A DNA stretch of 46,458 nucleotides, taken from positions 1-46,458 of the forward strand of contig NZ_LABY01000032.1 of the NCBI RefSeq assembly GCF_001043975.1, given 5' to 3'. Positions within the stretch are counted from its first letter, which is position 1. Every line of letters starts with the position of its first letter. The DNA is from Methylobacterium variabile (GTDB lineage Bacteria; Pseudomonadota; Alphaproteobacteria; Rhizobiales; Beijerinckiaceae). A model generated the notes under the pieces. It was given only the letters and a program-made list of their open reading frames with translations, made no database searches and had not been told where the DNA came from. This document shows positions 1 to 7,604 of this stretch, in pieces. A program made the translations under genes and the position numbers.

Positions 1-404
1 TGATACCCTCGCGCCTTCGCATCGACACGTCGATGCGAAGGCGTCCGGCGCATCAGCGCCGGCGCCCGTTCGGGCTTGCCTTGCGCCTCCGAACGAGTCC
101 GTTCGAAGGCGCGGCGGTATGAGACCGGGATCGTATCCGGCGCATTGCGGCGCAGGCGGCCCGGAGCGGCGGCACGCTCGATGGCCCCGGCCGAGATGCA
201 GAAGTAGGCCACGACCCGGTTGCCCTTGCAGACGACGTAAGTCCGCGAGAACCGGCTCTCATTCTTCAGGGCCCGGTGACGCAGCCAATCGTTCAGGCTC
301 GGCTCGCCGCAATCGAAGCCGGCAAGGTCGTGGGCGCCGGTGAGGGGAGTGGGCGCCGACAGGGATGGCCCGGTCTGCTCCGAACCATCGTCTACTTCTG
401 CCAT
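1..404 (-). pseudogene. GNAT-family toxin of a DUF1778 toxin-antitoxin pair, disrupted or truncated
   Basis: Seen: the frame starts at ATG 404, inside the last codons of the antitoxin gene, and stays open to the window edge. The first ~94 residues match the GNAT toxin family (APTPLTGAHDLAGFDCGEP near the N-terminus, RTYVVCKGNRVVAYF, then ERAAAPGRLRRNAPDTIPV). After that similarity stops near nt 122 and the peptide becomes Arg-rich and unrelated. Family knowledge: intact members (about 160-180 aa) continue with a beta strand and the acetyl-CoA loop (Q/RxxGxG/A), and acetylate aminoacyl-tRNA. That half is absent, so toxin activity is unlikely. The replacing DNA contains two palindromes. An alternative is a chimeric but expressed protein; the rest lies outside the window. 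Confidence 0.65.
12..111. repeat. Two palindromic hairpin units beside the toxin remnant
   Basis: Positions 12-26 and 29-43 are a perfect 15-bp inverted repeat around a 2-nt loop. Positions 84-94 and 101-111 form a second hairpin with 10 of 11 matches and a 6-nt loop. Both units begin with CGCCT(T/C)CG and end with CGAAGGCG, so they look like copies of one REP-like element. They lie just inside the segment that replaces the toxin's missing half. No T-run follows, so a simple terminator is less likely. Confidence 0.5.
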
Positions 405-727
405 GCCGGCACGCGGCGCAGCAGGGAGCGCAGCTTCGGTCCGGGCGCGGGGGGAGCGTCGAGCGCCTGAACGAACGCGTCGAAGCGGTCGGGATCGAGC
501 CTGAACAGCCGCTGGTCGAGCAGCACGTCGATGGCCTGCCGCCGGGCGCTCTCGACCATGAACTCGGTGCGCGTCTTGCCGAGCACGGCCGCCGCATCGT
601 CGATGAGCCGGCGGGTATCGGCCTCGATCCGCAGGTTGATGCTGCCCTTCGCATCCGCGGACCGCTCCGCCACCATCACGGGCAAGTCTTCACGCGCTTC
701 GGAGGCCGGCGGACGCGGTCTGGACAT
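392..727 (-). CDS. DUF1778 (TacA-like) antitoxin
   Basis: Antitoxin of a type II pair, 111 aa. It would repress its own promoter through an N-terminal ribbon-helix-helix and wrap the GNAT toxin with its C-terminal part. Seen: residues ~27-60 (KGSINLRIEADTRRLIDDAA, then KTRTEFMVESA) are the typical DUF1778 RHH segment, and DQRLFRLDPDRFDAFVQALD is the typical toxin-binding stretch. The stop (392-394) lies inside the toxin start (ATG 404), a 13-bp overlap usual for coupled pairs. Because the partner toxin appears broken, this may now be an orphan antitoxin. Confidence 0.85.
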   Translation of the reverse strand: MSRPRPPASEAREDLPVMVAERSADAKGSINLRIEADTRRLIDDAAAVLGKTRTEFMVESARRQAIDVLLDQRLFRLDPDRFDAFVQALDAPPAPGPKLRSLLRRVPAWQK

Positions 728-733
728 GGATCC

Positions 734-762
734 AGAGTGGTGTGCTGTAACTACGTTGTCAA
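734..762 (-). promoter_or_regulatory. Probable promoter of the antitoxin operon
   Basis: On the minus strand a perfect TTGACA (757-762) is followed after 17 nt by CACTCT (734-739), a weak -10, immediately upstream of the antitoxin ATG at 727. The very short leader would suit autoregulation by the RHH antitoxin. The -35 is convincing and the -10 is not. Confidence 0.35.
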
Positions 763-857
763 TACGAGAAGATTCGGACGCCCCGCCTGGACCCGCGGCA
801 CGGGCCAGGAACGATGACGAATCCGTCGAACAAGACGACGGGACGCCCGAGCGGTGC

Positions 858-1487
858 TCAATGCCCCGTCGCCTCGCCGCGCCGGCTGGCCTCGTAGAGG
901 AACCAGGTGCGCTCCTCGGACTGGTCGATCCACTCCTCGAGCATGCTGGCGGTCGAGACGTCGTCGTGCTCGTCGCACAGGGCGTGCAGCTCGCGCATCC
1001 GGCTGGTCGTGGCCTTGTTGTCGTCGCGCAGCTCCGCCAGCATGTCGAGCGGGTCGACGTACTCGGCGTCGTTGTCCAAGATCCGGGCCTTCTGGGCCGC
1101 CTGGCCCAGGGAGCGCAGCGTCGTGCCGCCGATCTTGCGGGCCCGCTCGGCCACGTCGTCGGTCACCGCGAAGATCTGCGCCGCCTGCTCGTCGAGGAGC
1201 AGGTGGTAGTCGCGGAAGTGCGGGCCGCTGACGTGCCAGTGGAAGTTCTTGGTCTTCATGTACAGGGCGAAGAAATCCGCCAGCAGGATCGTGAGGCCCT
1301 CGGCGATCTGGCGCGAGGCCTCGGCCGAGAGGTCGGTCGGCGTGTCGAGGCGCTCGGCCGCCGTGCGCAGGCGGGCATCCGGCATGGCGGTCTTCGGCTG
1401 CGCGGGCGCCTTGCTGGTGCGGGCGCCGGTGGAGCTGCGGGGCGTGCGGGCGGCGGGCGCCGCGGCGGTTTTCGGGGTCCGGGCCAT
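858..1487 (-). CDS. dps: Dps-family DNA-protecting ferritin
   Basis: Stores and oxidises Fe(II) with peroxide and coats DNA under stress, in the cytoplasm. About 209 aa from ATG 1487, chosen because AGGAGAGG precedes it; an in-frame upstream GTG would add 16 residues of poor quality. Seen: a ~45-residue N-terminal tail rich in Ala, Pro, Lys and Arg, fitting direct DNA binding, then the four-helix core with the ferroxidase set KNFHWHVSGPHFRDYH, LLLDEQ and DDVAER. The tail makes it longer than the usual 160-170 aa Dps. It stands alone between the antitoxin and the transpeptidase. A GGAAC box upstream (1565-1569) has only a weak -10 match to the EcfG consensus. Confidence 0.88.
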   Translation of the reverse strand: MARTPKTAAAPAARTPRSSTGARTSKAPAQPKTAMPDARLRTAAERLDTPTDLSAEASRQIAEGLTILLADFFALYMKTKNFHWHVSGPHFRDYHLLLDEQAAQIFAVTDDVAERARKIGGTTLRSLGQAAQKARILDNDAEYVDPLDMLAELRDDNKATTSRMRELHALCDEHDDVSTASMLEEWIDQSEERTWFLYEASRRGEATGH

Positions 1488-1606
1488 GGTCCTCTCCTGG
1501 CGGACGCGGACGGTCGTTCTGCGAGCGCGTCCCATCCGCTCGCCAATTCAAGCAATGCGGGTTGGTTCCGTTCGGGAAGCGTCGCAGTCCGGAACCGGCC
1601 GGTCGA

Positions 1607-3400
1607 TCAGGTCGGCGGGGCGGCGGTCCGCCGCTCGGCAGCCGGCGGCGCCTTCGGGACCGGAGCCGCGGCGGCCGGCTTCTCGGCCGGAGCGGCTTTG
1701 GCGGCGGGCTTCGGCGCGGCCTTGGGCGCTGGCAGAGCGGAAGTGGGATTGGCGGACGCAGCGCCGCCCGGCGCGGTCGCCGGCTTCGCCGGTGCGGACT
1801 GCGCCGGCGCGGCCCCGGCCCTGTCCTTCGGTGCCGCGGACTTGCCCTGCGCCGCCGCGGGCTTCGCCGGAGCCGGCTTGCCCAGCGCGCCGGTCACGGC
1901 GGGCTCCGCCGGCTTGCCGGTGTCGAGGCCGTAGACGTCGTCGCGAAAGTGCACCCGGCCGTCCGGGGTGGCATAGCCGGTGAGGTACACGAAGGTCACC
2001 GGCACGGGCTTCGCCAGCTTGATGTCGCGGCGCTCGCCCGTGGCGATGCCGGTCTCGATCTCCATCGGTCCCCAGGCCGAGCCGGGGCCGTTCGGGCCCG
2101 GCGTGCCCTCGAGCAGCCAGCCCACCAGCGCCTTCACGTCGGCGACGCGCACGCAGCCCGAGGAGTGGAAGCGCACGTCGCGGGAGAACAGCGACTTCGA
2201 CGGCGTGTCGTGCATGTAGACCGCGTGCCGGTTCGGCATGTCGATTCGCACCTGGCCGAGGGAATTGTCGAAGCCGGGATCCTGGCGCAGGGTGTAGTTC
2301 ACCGCCCGCTCGGTCGACCAGTCGACGGCGGTCGGCTGCACCTCCTGGCCCTGCCCGTCGAGCATGCGGATGTGCATCTTGGCGAGGTAGCCCGGATCCT
2401 TGCGCATGTGCGGGATGATGTCCTTCTTGATGAGGGACACCGGCACGGTCCAGGTCGGGTTGAAGTTGATGTTGGTGATCTTGGTCTCGACGGCGGGTGA
2501 GGCGCGGTCGGGCTTGCCCACCACCGCGACGTAGCGGCGCGCCACGCTGCCGCGCTCCACCGCCTCGACGGCGGCCGAGGGGATGTTGACCACGACGTAG
2601 CGGTCGCCGAACGGGAAGCTCGACCCGATCAGGCGGTTGGCGGAGGCCGCGAGCTGGCGCTGGCGCACGCTCGCCGGCACGTTGAGCGCCGCGACGGTCT
2701 GGCGGCCGAGGAGCCCGGTCTCGGGCAGGTTGTGCCGGGCCTGGTAGCGCTTGAGCGCCGCGACGAGGCCGGGGTCGAGCACGTCGGTCTCGGGGCCGCC
2801 GGGAGCGAGGTCCTCGGTGAGGACGAGGTGGCGGCGCAGGGACGGCACCGCCGGGTTGCGCTCGCCGGGCTTCACCACGAGGTCGGCCGGCAGCGGCTGC
2901 CAGCCGCCGGCCTCGACGAGCGCCTGGTAGCGCTCCGCCGCCCGCAGGGTGTCGAGGAAGGTCGCCGGAGTCAGGGTCGGGGTGATGTCCTGCGACATCC
3001 TGGCCACCACCAGGGGCGGCAGCTCGCGGGAGATCTTCTTCGCGGCGGGCTTCGCGTCGGTCGCCTTGGGATCGATCGCCTTGGAATCGATCGCCTTGGG
3101 GTCGGGCACCCTGGGATCGGGCACCTTGGGGGGGATGCCGGGCTGGATCGGGCCGACCGCCAGGGGCGTCGCCCCGTGCGGCAGTGGCTCGGGGGCCGCC
3201 GTCGCCTCCCGCGGGGCGCCCGCTGCCGGGTCGGCCGGCGCCGGCGGGGCGAGCACGGCTTGAGCCTGGGATTGCCCGGTCACCGGGGCGGGGGGAACCG
3301 GGGCCGCAGGCTCGACGGCGGCGGCGAGGCCGGTGCCGAGCAGCCAGGCGAAGGCCGCCGCCGGCGGCAGGCACGGAAACGCAACACGCAACACCATCAC
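1607..3400 (-). CDS. Secreted L,D-transpeptidase (YcbB/LdtD type, YkuD domain)
   Basis: Forms 3-3 cross-links in peptidoglycan in the periplasm. About 597 aa. Seen: signal-like hydrophobic N-terminus (residues ~5-28), a Pro/Ala linker, a short Asp-Pro-Lys-Ala-Ile repeat (about 97-117), a scaffold region (~125-200), a peptidoglycan-binding domain (LVAALKRYQARHNLPETGLL, ~212-245), then the YkuD domain (~265-480) with INFNPTWTVP, MHDTP (His397) and HSSGCVRV (catalytic Cys416). The last ~105 residues are an Ala/Pro/Lys tail unlike most members. The two-Met start leaves 3400 or 3397 equally possible. It is monocistronic here. Confidence 0.9.
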   Translation of the reverse strand: MMVLRVAFPCLPPAAAFAWLLGTGLAAAVEPAAPVPPAPVTGQSQAQAVLAPPAPADPAAGAPREATAAPEPLPHGATPLAVGPIQPGIPPKVPDPRVPDPKAIDSKAIDPKATDAKPAAKKISRELPPLVVARMSQDITPTLTPATFLDTLRAAERYQALVEAGGWQPLPADLVVKPGERNPAVPSLRRHLVLTEDLAPGGPETDVLDPGLVAALKRYQARHNLPETGLLGRQTVAALNVPASVRQRQLAASANRLIGSSFPFGDRYVVVNIPSAAVEAVERGSVARRYVAVVGKPDRASPAVETKITNINFNPTWTVPVSLIKKDIIPHMRKDPGYLAKMHIRMLDGQGQEVQPTAVDWSTERAVNYTLRQDPGFDNSLGQVRIDMPNRHAVYMHDTPSKSLFSRDVRFHSSGCVRVADVKALVGWLLEGTPGPNGPGSAWGPMEIETGIATGERRDIKLAKPVPVTFVYLTGYATPDGRVHFRDDVYGLDTGKPAEPAVTGALGKPAPAKPAAAQGKSAAPKDRAGAAPAQSAPAKPATAPGGAASANPTSALPAPKAAPKPAAKAAPAEKPAAAAPVPKAPPAAERRTAAPPT

Positions 3401-3488
3401 CGGCCTCGGGCAAGAACGCCCCCCAGGATGGTCCGGGCAGGGTTACCAAACCCCTGCCGAAGGCCCCCGGGGCACCGCGAGGGCGGCC

Positions 3489-4064
3489 TCAGGACGCGTC
3501 GGACGCGCCGAAGGCCGCCCGCGCCGCGGCCAGGATCTCGTCGGACAGGGCCGGATCGTCCACCGCCCGGGCGAGCACCAGGGCACCGACGAGACCCGAC
3601 ATCGTGGCGAGCGCCGCCGCGCGATCTCCCTCGGGCAAGGCCTGCGGCATCACGGCCTCCTGCATCCGGGCGAGGCGCGCCTCCAGCCCTTCCGTGAAGG
3701 CCCGCCGCACCGGCGCCGGCTGGCGCGCCGCCTCGCTCCCCAGGGCCGCGAGCGCGCAGCCGCCGCCCGGCCGGTCGCGGTGGGCTGCCGACAGGTAGCC
3801 TGCGACGAAGCCGGCGAGGTCGGGCGCCGCCCCGGGCCGGCCGGGAGCCGGAGCGAGCGCCTGGGCGAGTGCCTGGGCGGCGAGGTCCTCCTTCGAGGCG
3901 AAGTGGCCGTAGAAGCCGCCATGGGTCAGGCCCGCCGCCTCCATCACCTCGGCCACGGTCACGGCGGAGAACCCCTTCTCGCGCAGGAGGCGGCCCGCCG
4001 CCTCGAGGATCCGGCGCCGGTTCTCCTGGAACTGCTCGCGGGTCACCCGCATCCGAGGGGCCAC
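3489..4064 (-). CDS. TetR-family transcriptional regulator
   Basis: Repressor of about 187-191 aa. Seen: N-terminal TetR helix-turn-helix (FQENRRRILEAAGRLLREKG, then VAEVMEAAGLTHGGFYGHF), followed by a variable ligand-binding domain with GGGCALAALGSE, a motif of the NemR/AcrR-like C-terminal subgroup. The start could be MAPRM at 4064 or the internal ATG (MRVTREQF) at 4052. It is divergent from the thioesterase-SDR pair, and a 16-bp palindrome (4111-4126) in the shared intergenic region is a likely operator. I infer control of itself and the divergent pair by an unknown small molecule. Confidence 0.88.
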   Translation of the reverse strand: MAPRMRVTREQFQENRRRILEAAGRLLREKGFSAVTVAEVMEAAGLTHGGFYGHFASKEDLAAQALAQALAPAPGRPGAAPDLAGFVAGYLSAAHRDRPGGGCALAALGSEAARQPAPVRRAFTEGLEARLARMQEAVMPQALPEGDRAAALATMSGLVGALVLARAVDDPALSDEILAAARAAFGASDAS

Positions 4065-4110
4065 TCCCTGCCGTTGACATCATTGAGGACGACGATCATC
4101 AATATAGTAA

Positions 4111-4126
4111 CATGACATCCGTCATG
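4111..4126. promoter_or_regulatory. Candidate TetR operator (palindrome)
   Basis: CATGACATCCGTCATG has perfect 6-bp arms and a 4-bp centre. It sits between the divergent TetR gene (start 4064) and thioesterase gene (start 4149), next to an AT-rich run (TATAGT at about 4103-4108). Size, symmetry and place fit a TetR-type operator. The -35 at 4074-4079 (TTGACA) is not properly spaced from that -10. Confidence 0.45.
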
Positions 4127-4148
4127 AAAGAAGGCCGGAGGACGAAGG

Positions 4149-4709
4149 ATGGTCGCCACGCCGTCGCGAGATGCGGAGGCCCGGCCGCGGGAGCGCCGCG
4201 TCGCCTGGGCCGATCCGCGGGCGCTGGCCCAGGCCGGGCAGGGCATGGCCGGGCTCGATTTCCTGCGCGCCCTGATCGCCGGGGAGGTGCCGCCGCCGCC
4301 GATCGTCACCCTGATGGGGATCGCGCTGGCGGAGGCCGAGCCGGGCCGGGTGACGATGCGGATGCCGGCGGGCGAGTACCTCTACAACCCGATCGGCAGC
4401 GTCCACGGCGGGGCGCTGGCGACGCTGCTCGACAGCGTGATGGGCTGCGCCGTGCACAGCACCCTGCCGGCCGGGCGCGGCTACACCACCCTCGAGATCA
4501 AGGTGAACTACCTGCGGGCCGTGACGGCCGGCTCCGGCCAGGTGACGGCAGTCGGGCGCATGATCCATGCCGGGCGCCGCCAGGCCGTGGCCGAGGGCAG
4601 CCTCACCGACGAGGCCGGCCGGCTCTGCGCCACCGCCAGCACCACCTGCCTGGTGTTCGACCTGCCCGCCCGCCAGGAGCGGCCCATCCACCCGGAGGAA
4701 CGCCCGTGA
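4149..4709 (+). CDS. PaaI-type hotdog thioesterase
   Basis: Predicted acyl-CoA thioesterase of the PaaI/YbgC superfamily, 186 aa, cytoplasmic. Seen: the signature YLYNPIGSVHGGALATLLDS (residues ~77-96), with the HGG loop and helix that line the active site, then the strand GYTTLEIKVNYLRAV and the closing STTCLVFD. A ~45-residue N-terminal extension precedes the fold. Its stop overlaps the GTG start of the SDR (4706-4709), so the two are translationally coupled. The pairing suggests hydrolysis and reduction of related CoA or aromatic intermediates; the substrate cannot be read from the sequence. Confidence 0.88.
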   Translation: MVATPSRDAEARPRERRVAWADPRALAQAGQGMAGLDFLRALIAGEVPPPPIVTLMGIALAEAEPGRVTMRMPAGEYLYNPIGSVHGGALATLLDSVMGCAVHSTLPAGRGYTTLEIKVNYLRAVTAGSGQVTAVGRMIHAGRRQAVAEGSLTDEAGRLCATASTTCLVFDLPARQERPIHPEERP

Positions 4710-5404
4710 GCCTGCCCTATCGGACCGCCCTCGTCGTCGGCGCGGGCGCCGGCATCAGCGCCGCGCTGGCCCGCCTCCTCGCGGCCGAGGGGCTGCGCGT
4801 CGGCCTCGCCGCCCGCGACGCCGGCAAGCTCGCCGCCCTCGCGGCCGAGACCGGGGCCGAGACCTTCTCCGCCGACGCCGCCGACGCGGACGCCGTGGCC
4901 GCGCTGTTCGCCGAGGCCGATGCCCGCCTCGGCGAGGCCGACGTGGTGATCTACAACGCCAGCGCCCGCGCCCCCGGGCCCCTGGCCTCCCTTGATCCGG
5001 AGGCGGTCCGGCAGGCCGTCGCGGTCACCGCCTACGGCGCCTTCCTGGTCGCCCGGGAGGCGGCGCGGCGCATGGAGCCGCGCGGGCACGGGGCGATCCT
5101 GTTCACCGGCGCCACCGCCGGCGTGAAGGGGTTTCCGCTCTCGGCCGCCTTCGCCATGGGCAAGTTCGCCCTGCGCGGCCTCGCCCAGAGCGCCGCGCGG
5201 GAACTCGGCCCCAAGGGCATCCACGTCGCCCACTTCGTGGTCGACGGCGCGGTGCGCAGCGCCCGCCGGCCCGACCCGGCGGACCGGCCGGACAGCACGC
5301 TCACCCCCGAGGGCGTGGCGCGGGCCTATCTCGACGTGCTGCGCCAGCCCCGCGACGCCTGGTCGTTCGAGGTCGAGCTGCGGCCCTGGGTCGAGCGCTT
5401 CTGA
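4706..5404 (+). CDS. SDR-family oxidoreductase with Phe at the catalytic Tyr position
   Basis: 232 aa, beginning at a GTG that overlaps the thioesterase stop, with GGAGG at 4694-4698. Seen: Rossmann motif VVGAGAGISAALARLLAAEG, the NAG-like VIYNASA, FTGATAGVKG where the catalytic Ser usually lies, and SAAFAMGKFALRG where YxxxK is expected. The general base Tyr is therefore Phe (FxxxK) while Lys is kept. Related alphaproteobacterial SDRs as I recall them share this substitution, so it may mark a subgroup and not a mutation. Activity as a classical dehydrogenase is doubtful; cofactor binding is likely intact. Probably controlled by the divergent TetR. Confidence 0.85.
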   Translation: MSLPYRTALVVGAGAGISAALARLLAAEGLRVGLAARDAGKLAALAAETGAETFSADAADADAVAALFAEADARLGEADVVIYNASARAPGPLASLDPEAVRQAVAVTAYGAFLVAREAARRMEPRGHGAILFTGATAGVKGFPLSAAFAMGKFALRGLAQSAARELGPKGIHVAHFVVDGAVRSARRPDPADRPDSTLTPEGVARAYLDVLRQPRDAWSFEVELRPWVERF

Positions 5405-5478
5405 GCGCCTCGGCGGGAATCGCCGGCACGGCCTCATCGGGCGCCGCGCGCGAGGCCCCGGGCGTCCCGGCGCCCGCC

Positions 5479-6453
5479 TCAGCCCGTCCGGTCCGCCGTG
5501 TCGATGGTGATCCCGCCGCCGACGACGCGGGAGACGCAGGTGCAGAGCTGGGCGTTCGTCGCCTTCTGGGCCTCGCTGAAGAACACGTCGCGGTGGTCGA
5601 CCGTCCCGTCGACCGCCAGGATCTTCACCGTGCACAGGCCGCACTCGCCGCGCCGGCAATCGTGGATCATCCCGACGCCCGCCGCCTCCAGGGCCTCCAG
5701 CAGGGTCTGCGTGCGGGAGACGGCGATCTCCTTGCCCAGCCGCGGGATGCGGACGGTGAAGGGCTCGGTGGCGTGGCGTCCGCCGGTGCCGAAGGTCTCG
5801 AAGCGCAGGGCTTGCGCCGGGCGGCCGGCTTCACCCCAAGCCCGGCGCGCCGCCTCCATCATCCCGTAGGGCCCGCAGACATAGGCCTCGGCCCCGGGCG
5901 CGAGGGCGGCGATCGCGGCGGGAAGGTCGATCCGCGCGCCGTCCGCGTCGGCGAAGGTGAGGAGGCGGTCGCCGATCCGCGCCCGCAGGGTGTCGGCGAG
6001 GGCGAGGTCCTGCCGGGTCCGCGCGGCGTAGAGCAGGCGGAACGGAGCGCCCGCCTGGTGCAGCGCCAGCGCCATGGCGTGGAGCGGGGTGATGCCGATC
6101 CCGCCCGCGACCAGCAGGTAGCCGGGCCGGCCCAGGGCGAGGCCGAAATGGTTGCGCGGCCCGGCGATGCTCAGGCGGGCGCCGGGTGCGAGCCCGTGCA
6201 TGTAGGCCGAGCCGCCGCGGCTGTCGCGCAGGCGCTTCACGGCGATGCGGTAGAGCCCGTCCGCCGCGGAATCGAGGAGCGAGTAGGAGCGGGTGTCCGG
6301 CCGCTCGCCGATCATCACCGCCACCCCGAGATGGCTGCCGGGCGGGACCGGCGCGGCGCGCACCGAGGGCTCGATCTCCAGGAGGCGGATGTCGGGCGTC
6401 AGCGCCCGGCTGCTGCGCAGCCGTGCCGGCCGCCACTCCGTCGGTTGGGTCAT
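5479..6453 (-). CDS. VanB-type ferredoxin reductase (FMN/NAD plus plant-type [2Fe-2S])
   Basis: Electron-transfer partner of the Rieske oxygenase encoded just upstream, passing electrons from NAD(P)H via flavin to an iron-sulfur centre. 324 aa from ATG 6453. Seen: flavin-binding RSYSLL (~55-60), nucleotide-binding VAGGIGITPL (~115-124) and YVCGPYGMM, then a C-terminal ferredoxin domain with the cluster ligands CRRGECGLC and a distal Cys in LCTC. Length and order are those of PDR/VanB reductases. It follows the oxygenase on the same strand. Substrate (vanillate or another methoxy-aromatic) is inferred only from the family. Confidence 0.9.
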   Translation of the reverse strand: MTQPTEWRPARLRSSRALTPDIRLLEIEPSVRAAPVPPGSHLGVAVMIGERPDTRSYSLLDSAADGLYRIAVKRLRDSRGGSAYMHGLAPGARLSIAGPRNHFGLALGRPGYLLVAGGIGITPLHAMALALHQAGAPFRLLYAARTRQDLALADTLRARIGDRLLTFADADGARIDLPAAIAALAPGAEAYVCGPYGMMEAARRAWGEAGRPAQALRFETFGTGGRHATEPFTVRIPRLGKEIAVSRTQTLLEALEAAGVGMIHDCRRGECGLCTVKILAVDGTVDHRDVFFSEAQKATNAQLCTCVSRVVGGGITIDTADRTG

Positions 6454-6473
6454 GGCACGCTCCCCGGAGCCCG

Positions 6474-6602
6474 CTATTCCGCCGCCGCCCCGACGGGCGC
6501 GGTGTCCTTCGCCGCCCCACGGTCCTCGGCCGGCGCACCGCGGCCCTCGGCCGCTATACCGCGGCCCTCGGCCGCCAGCATCCCGTCGATCAGGCGGCGC
6601 GC
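6474..6602 (-). pseudogene. Cut-off C-terminal coding remnant of the Rieske oxygenase
   Basis: 43 codons in the oxygenase frame after its TAG: ARRLIDGMLAAE followed by a tail with the degenerate repeat AAEGRGI, AAEGRGA, AEDRGA, ending VGAAAE at the stop 6474-6476. There is no start codon with a ribosome site of its own. The repeat at DNA level is a ~21-bp unit containing CGGCCCTCGGCCG (about 6520-6580). It ends 20 nt before the reductase ATG, a spacing typical of a coupled operon. Confidence 0.7.
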
Positions 6603-7604
6603 CTACAGGGCGCCGGCATCGATGTTGAGGTTGTAGAACGGCTGGCGCGGCTGGCGGTCGATCGCCCGCTGCTGGGCCTCGAGCACGTCGTGGTCCTGGT
6701 CGTAGACGCCCTTGCCGTCGTTGACGTGGGCGCGGGTGAGGGCCTTCGTCAGCTCCGCGTCGTCGGTGCGGAAGTTGCGCACGAAGTTCCAGAAGTAGTG
6801 GCAGCTGGTGGCGGTCTCCGGCGTGATCGCGGCGAGGAAGAAGCCGTTCACGCCTTGGGCGCGGTCGCCCGTCCGGGCGCCGGTGCCGGCGAGGGCCACC
6901 CCGACATCGCCCGCGACCACGCTCGGCGCCTCGAACCGGATGATCTGCCAGCGGTCGACGTGGCCGGGCTTGCCCAGCAGCCGGGCCCAGAACGGCGGCG
7001 GCTCGATGCCCTCCATCCAGCGCTCCACCGTGACCTGCCGGTCGGTGTGGGTGACCTCGAACGGGCTGCGGGTGATGGCGTCGTCGCCGATGCTGCCGGC
7101 ATGGACGTAGGTCTCGTGGGTCAGGTCCATCAGGTTGTCGATGACCAGCCGGTAGTCGCATTTCAGGCCGTAGAAGGTGCCGCCCTCGCCGACCCAGGGC
7201 GCGTCGCTGTTCCAGTGGAAGTCCGGCACGAGGTCGGGGTCGGCGAGCGCCGGGTCGCCCATCCAGAGCCAGACCAGGCGGTAGCGCTCCACCGCCGGGA
7301 AGGCGCGCACGCAGGCCGAGGGGTTGATGGTCTCCTGCGCCGGCATGAAGGTGCAGCGGCCCGCCGCGTCGAAGACGAGGCCGTGATAGCCGCACATCAC
7401 CTGGTCGCCCTTGAGGTGGCCCAGCGAGAGCGGCAGCAGCCGGTGCCAGCAGGCATCCTCGAGCGCCGCCACGCCGCCGTCGGTACGGCGATAGAGCACC
7501 ACGTCCCTGTCGCAGATCCGCCGCGGCGTCAGCGCCCGGCCGATCTCGTGATCCCACGCCGCGGCGTACCAGGCGTTCAGGGGGAAGGCCTTCGCGTCCG
7601 TCAT
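6603..7604 (-). CDS. VanA-type Rieske oxygenase alpha subunit, ended by a premature amber codon
   Basis: Oxygenase of the vanillate O-demethylase/toluenesulfonate monooxygenase family, about 333 aa. ATG 7604 is chosen for the GGGAGG just upstream. Seen: Rieske ligands in ACWHRLLPLSLG and CGYHGLVFD, mononuclear-iron region NLMDLTHETYVHAGS, and late motifs YFWNFVRNFR and EAQQRAID. The frame stops at TAG 6603-6605 after NLNIDAGAL. Reading on in the same frame gives ARRLIDGMLAAE, the conserved C-terminal helix of the family, then a tail to a second stop at 6474. A CAG to TAG change at one base would explain this. Activity may be reduced or lost. An AraC-type regulator is divergent. Confidence 0.85.
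   Translation of the reverse strand: MTDAKAFPLNAWYAAAWDHEIGRALTPRRICDRDVVLYRRTDGGVAALEDACWHRLLPLSLGHLKGDQVMCGYHGLVFDAAGRCTFMPAQETINPSACVRAFPAVERYRLVWLWMGDPALADPDLVPDFHWNSDAPWVGEGGTFYGLKCDYRLVIDNLMDLTHETYVHAGSIGDDAITRSPFEVTHTDRQVTVERWMEGIEPPPFWARLLGKPGHVDRWQIIRFEAPSVVAGDVGVALAGTGARTGDRAQGVNGFFLAAITPETATSCHYFWNFVRNFRTDDAELTKALTRAHVNDGKGVYDQDHDVLEAQQRAIDRQPRQPFYNLNIDAGAL

Noticed and set aside
12..111. CRISPR-like repeat pair
   Set aside because: The units are palindromes with unequal spacing and only two copies; no spacers or cas genes.
1..120. Insertion-sequence end interrupting the toxin
   Set aside because: Hairpins are present but no transposase frame or target duplication can be seen at the window edge; left as a finding only.
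1545..1569. EcfG promoter for dps
   Set aside because: GGAAC is present, but the -10 position reads AATT, not CGTT; only the loose GGAAC-N18-TT form matches.
4074..4079. TTGACA as promoter of the thioesterase gene
   Set aside because: The only -10-like box (TATAGT) is 23 nt away, too far for a sigma-70 promoter.
6603..6605. Amber codon read as pyrrolysine or another recoded residue
   Set aside because: No pyrrolysine machinery is visible, the site is not in a methylamine methyltransferase, and a single C to T change explains it more simply.
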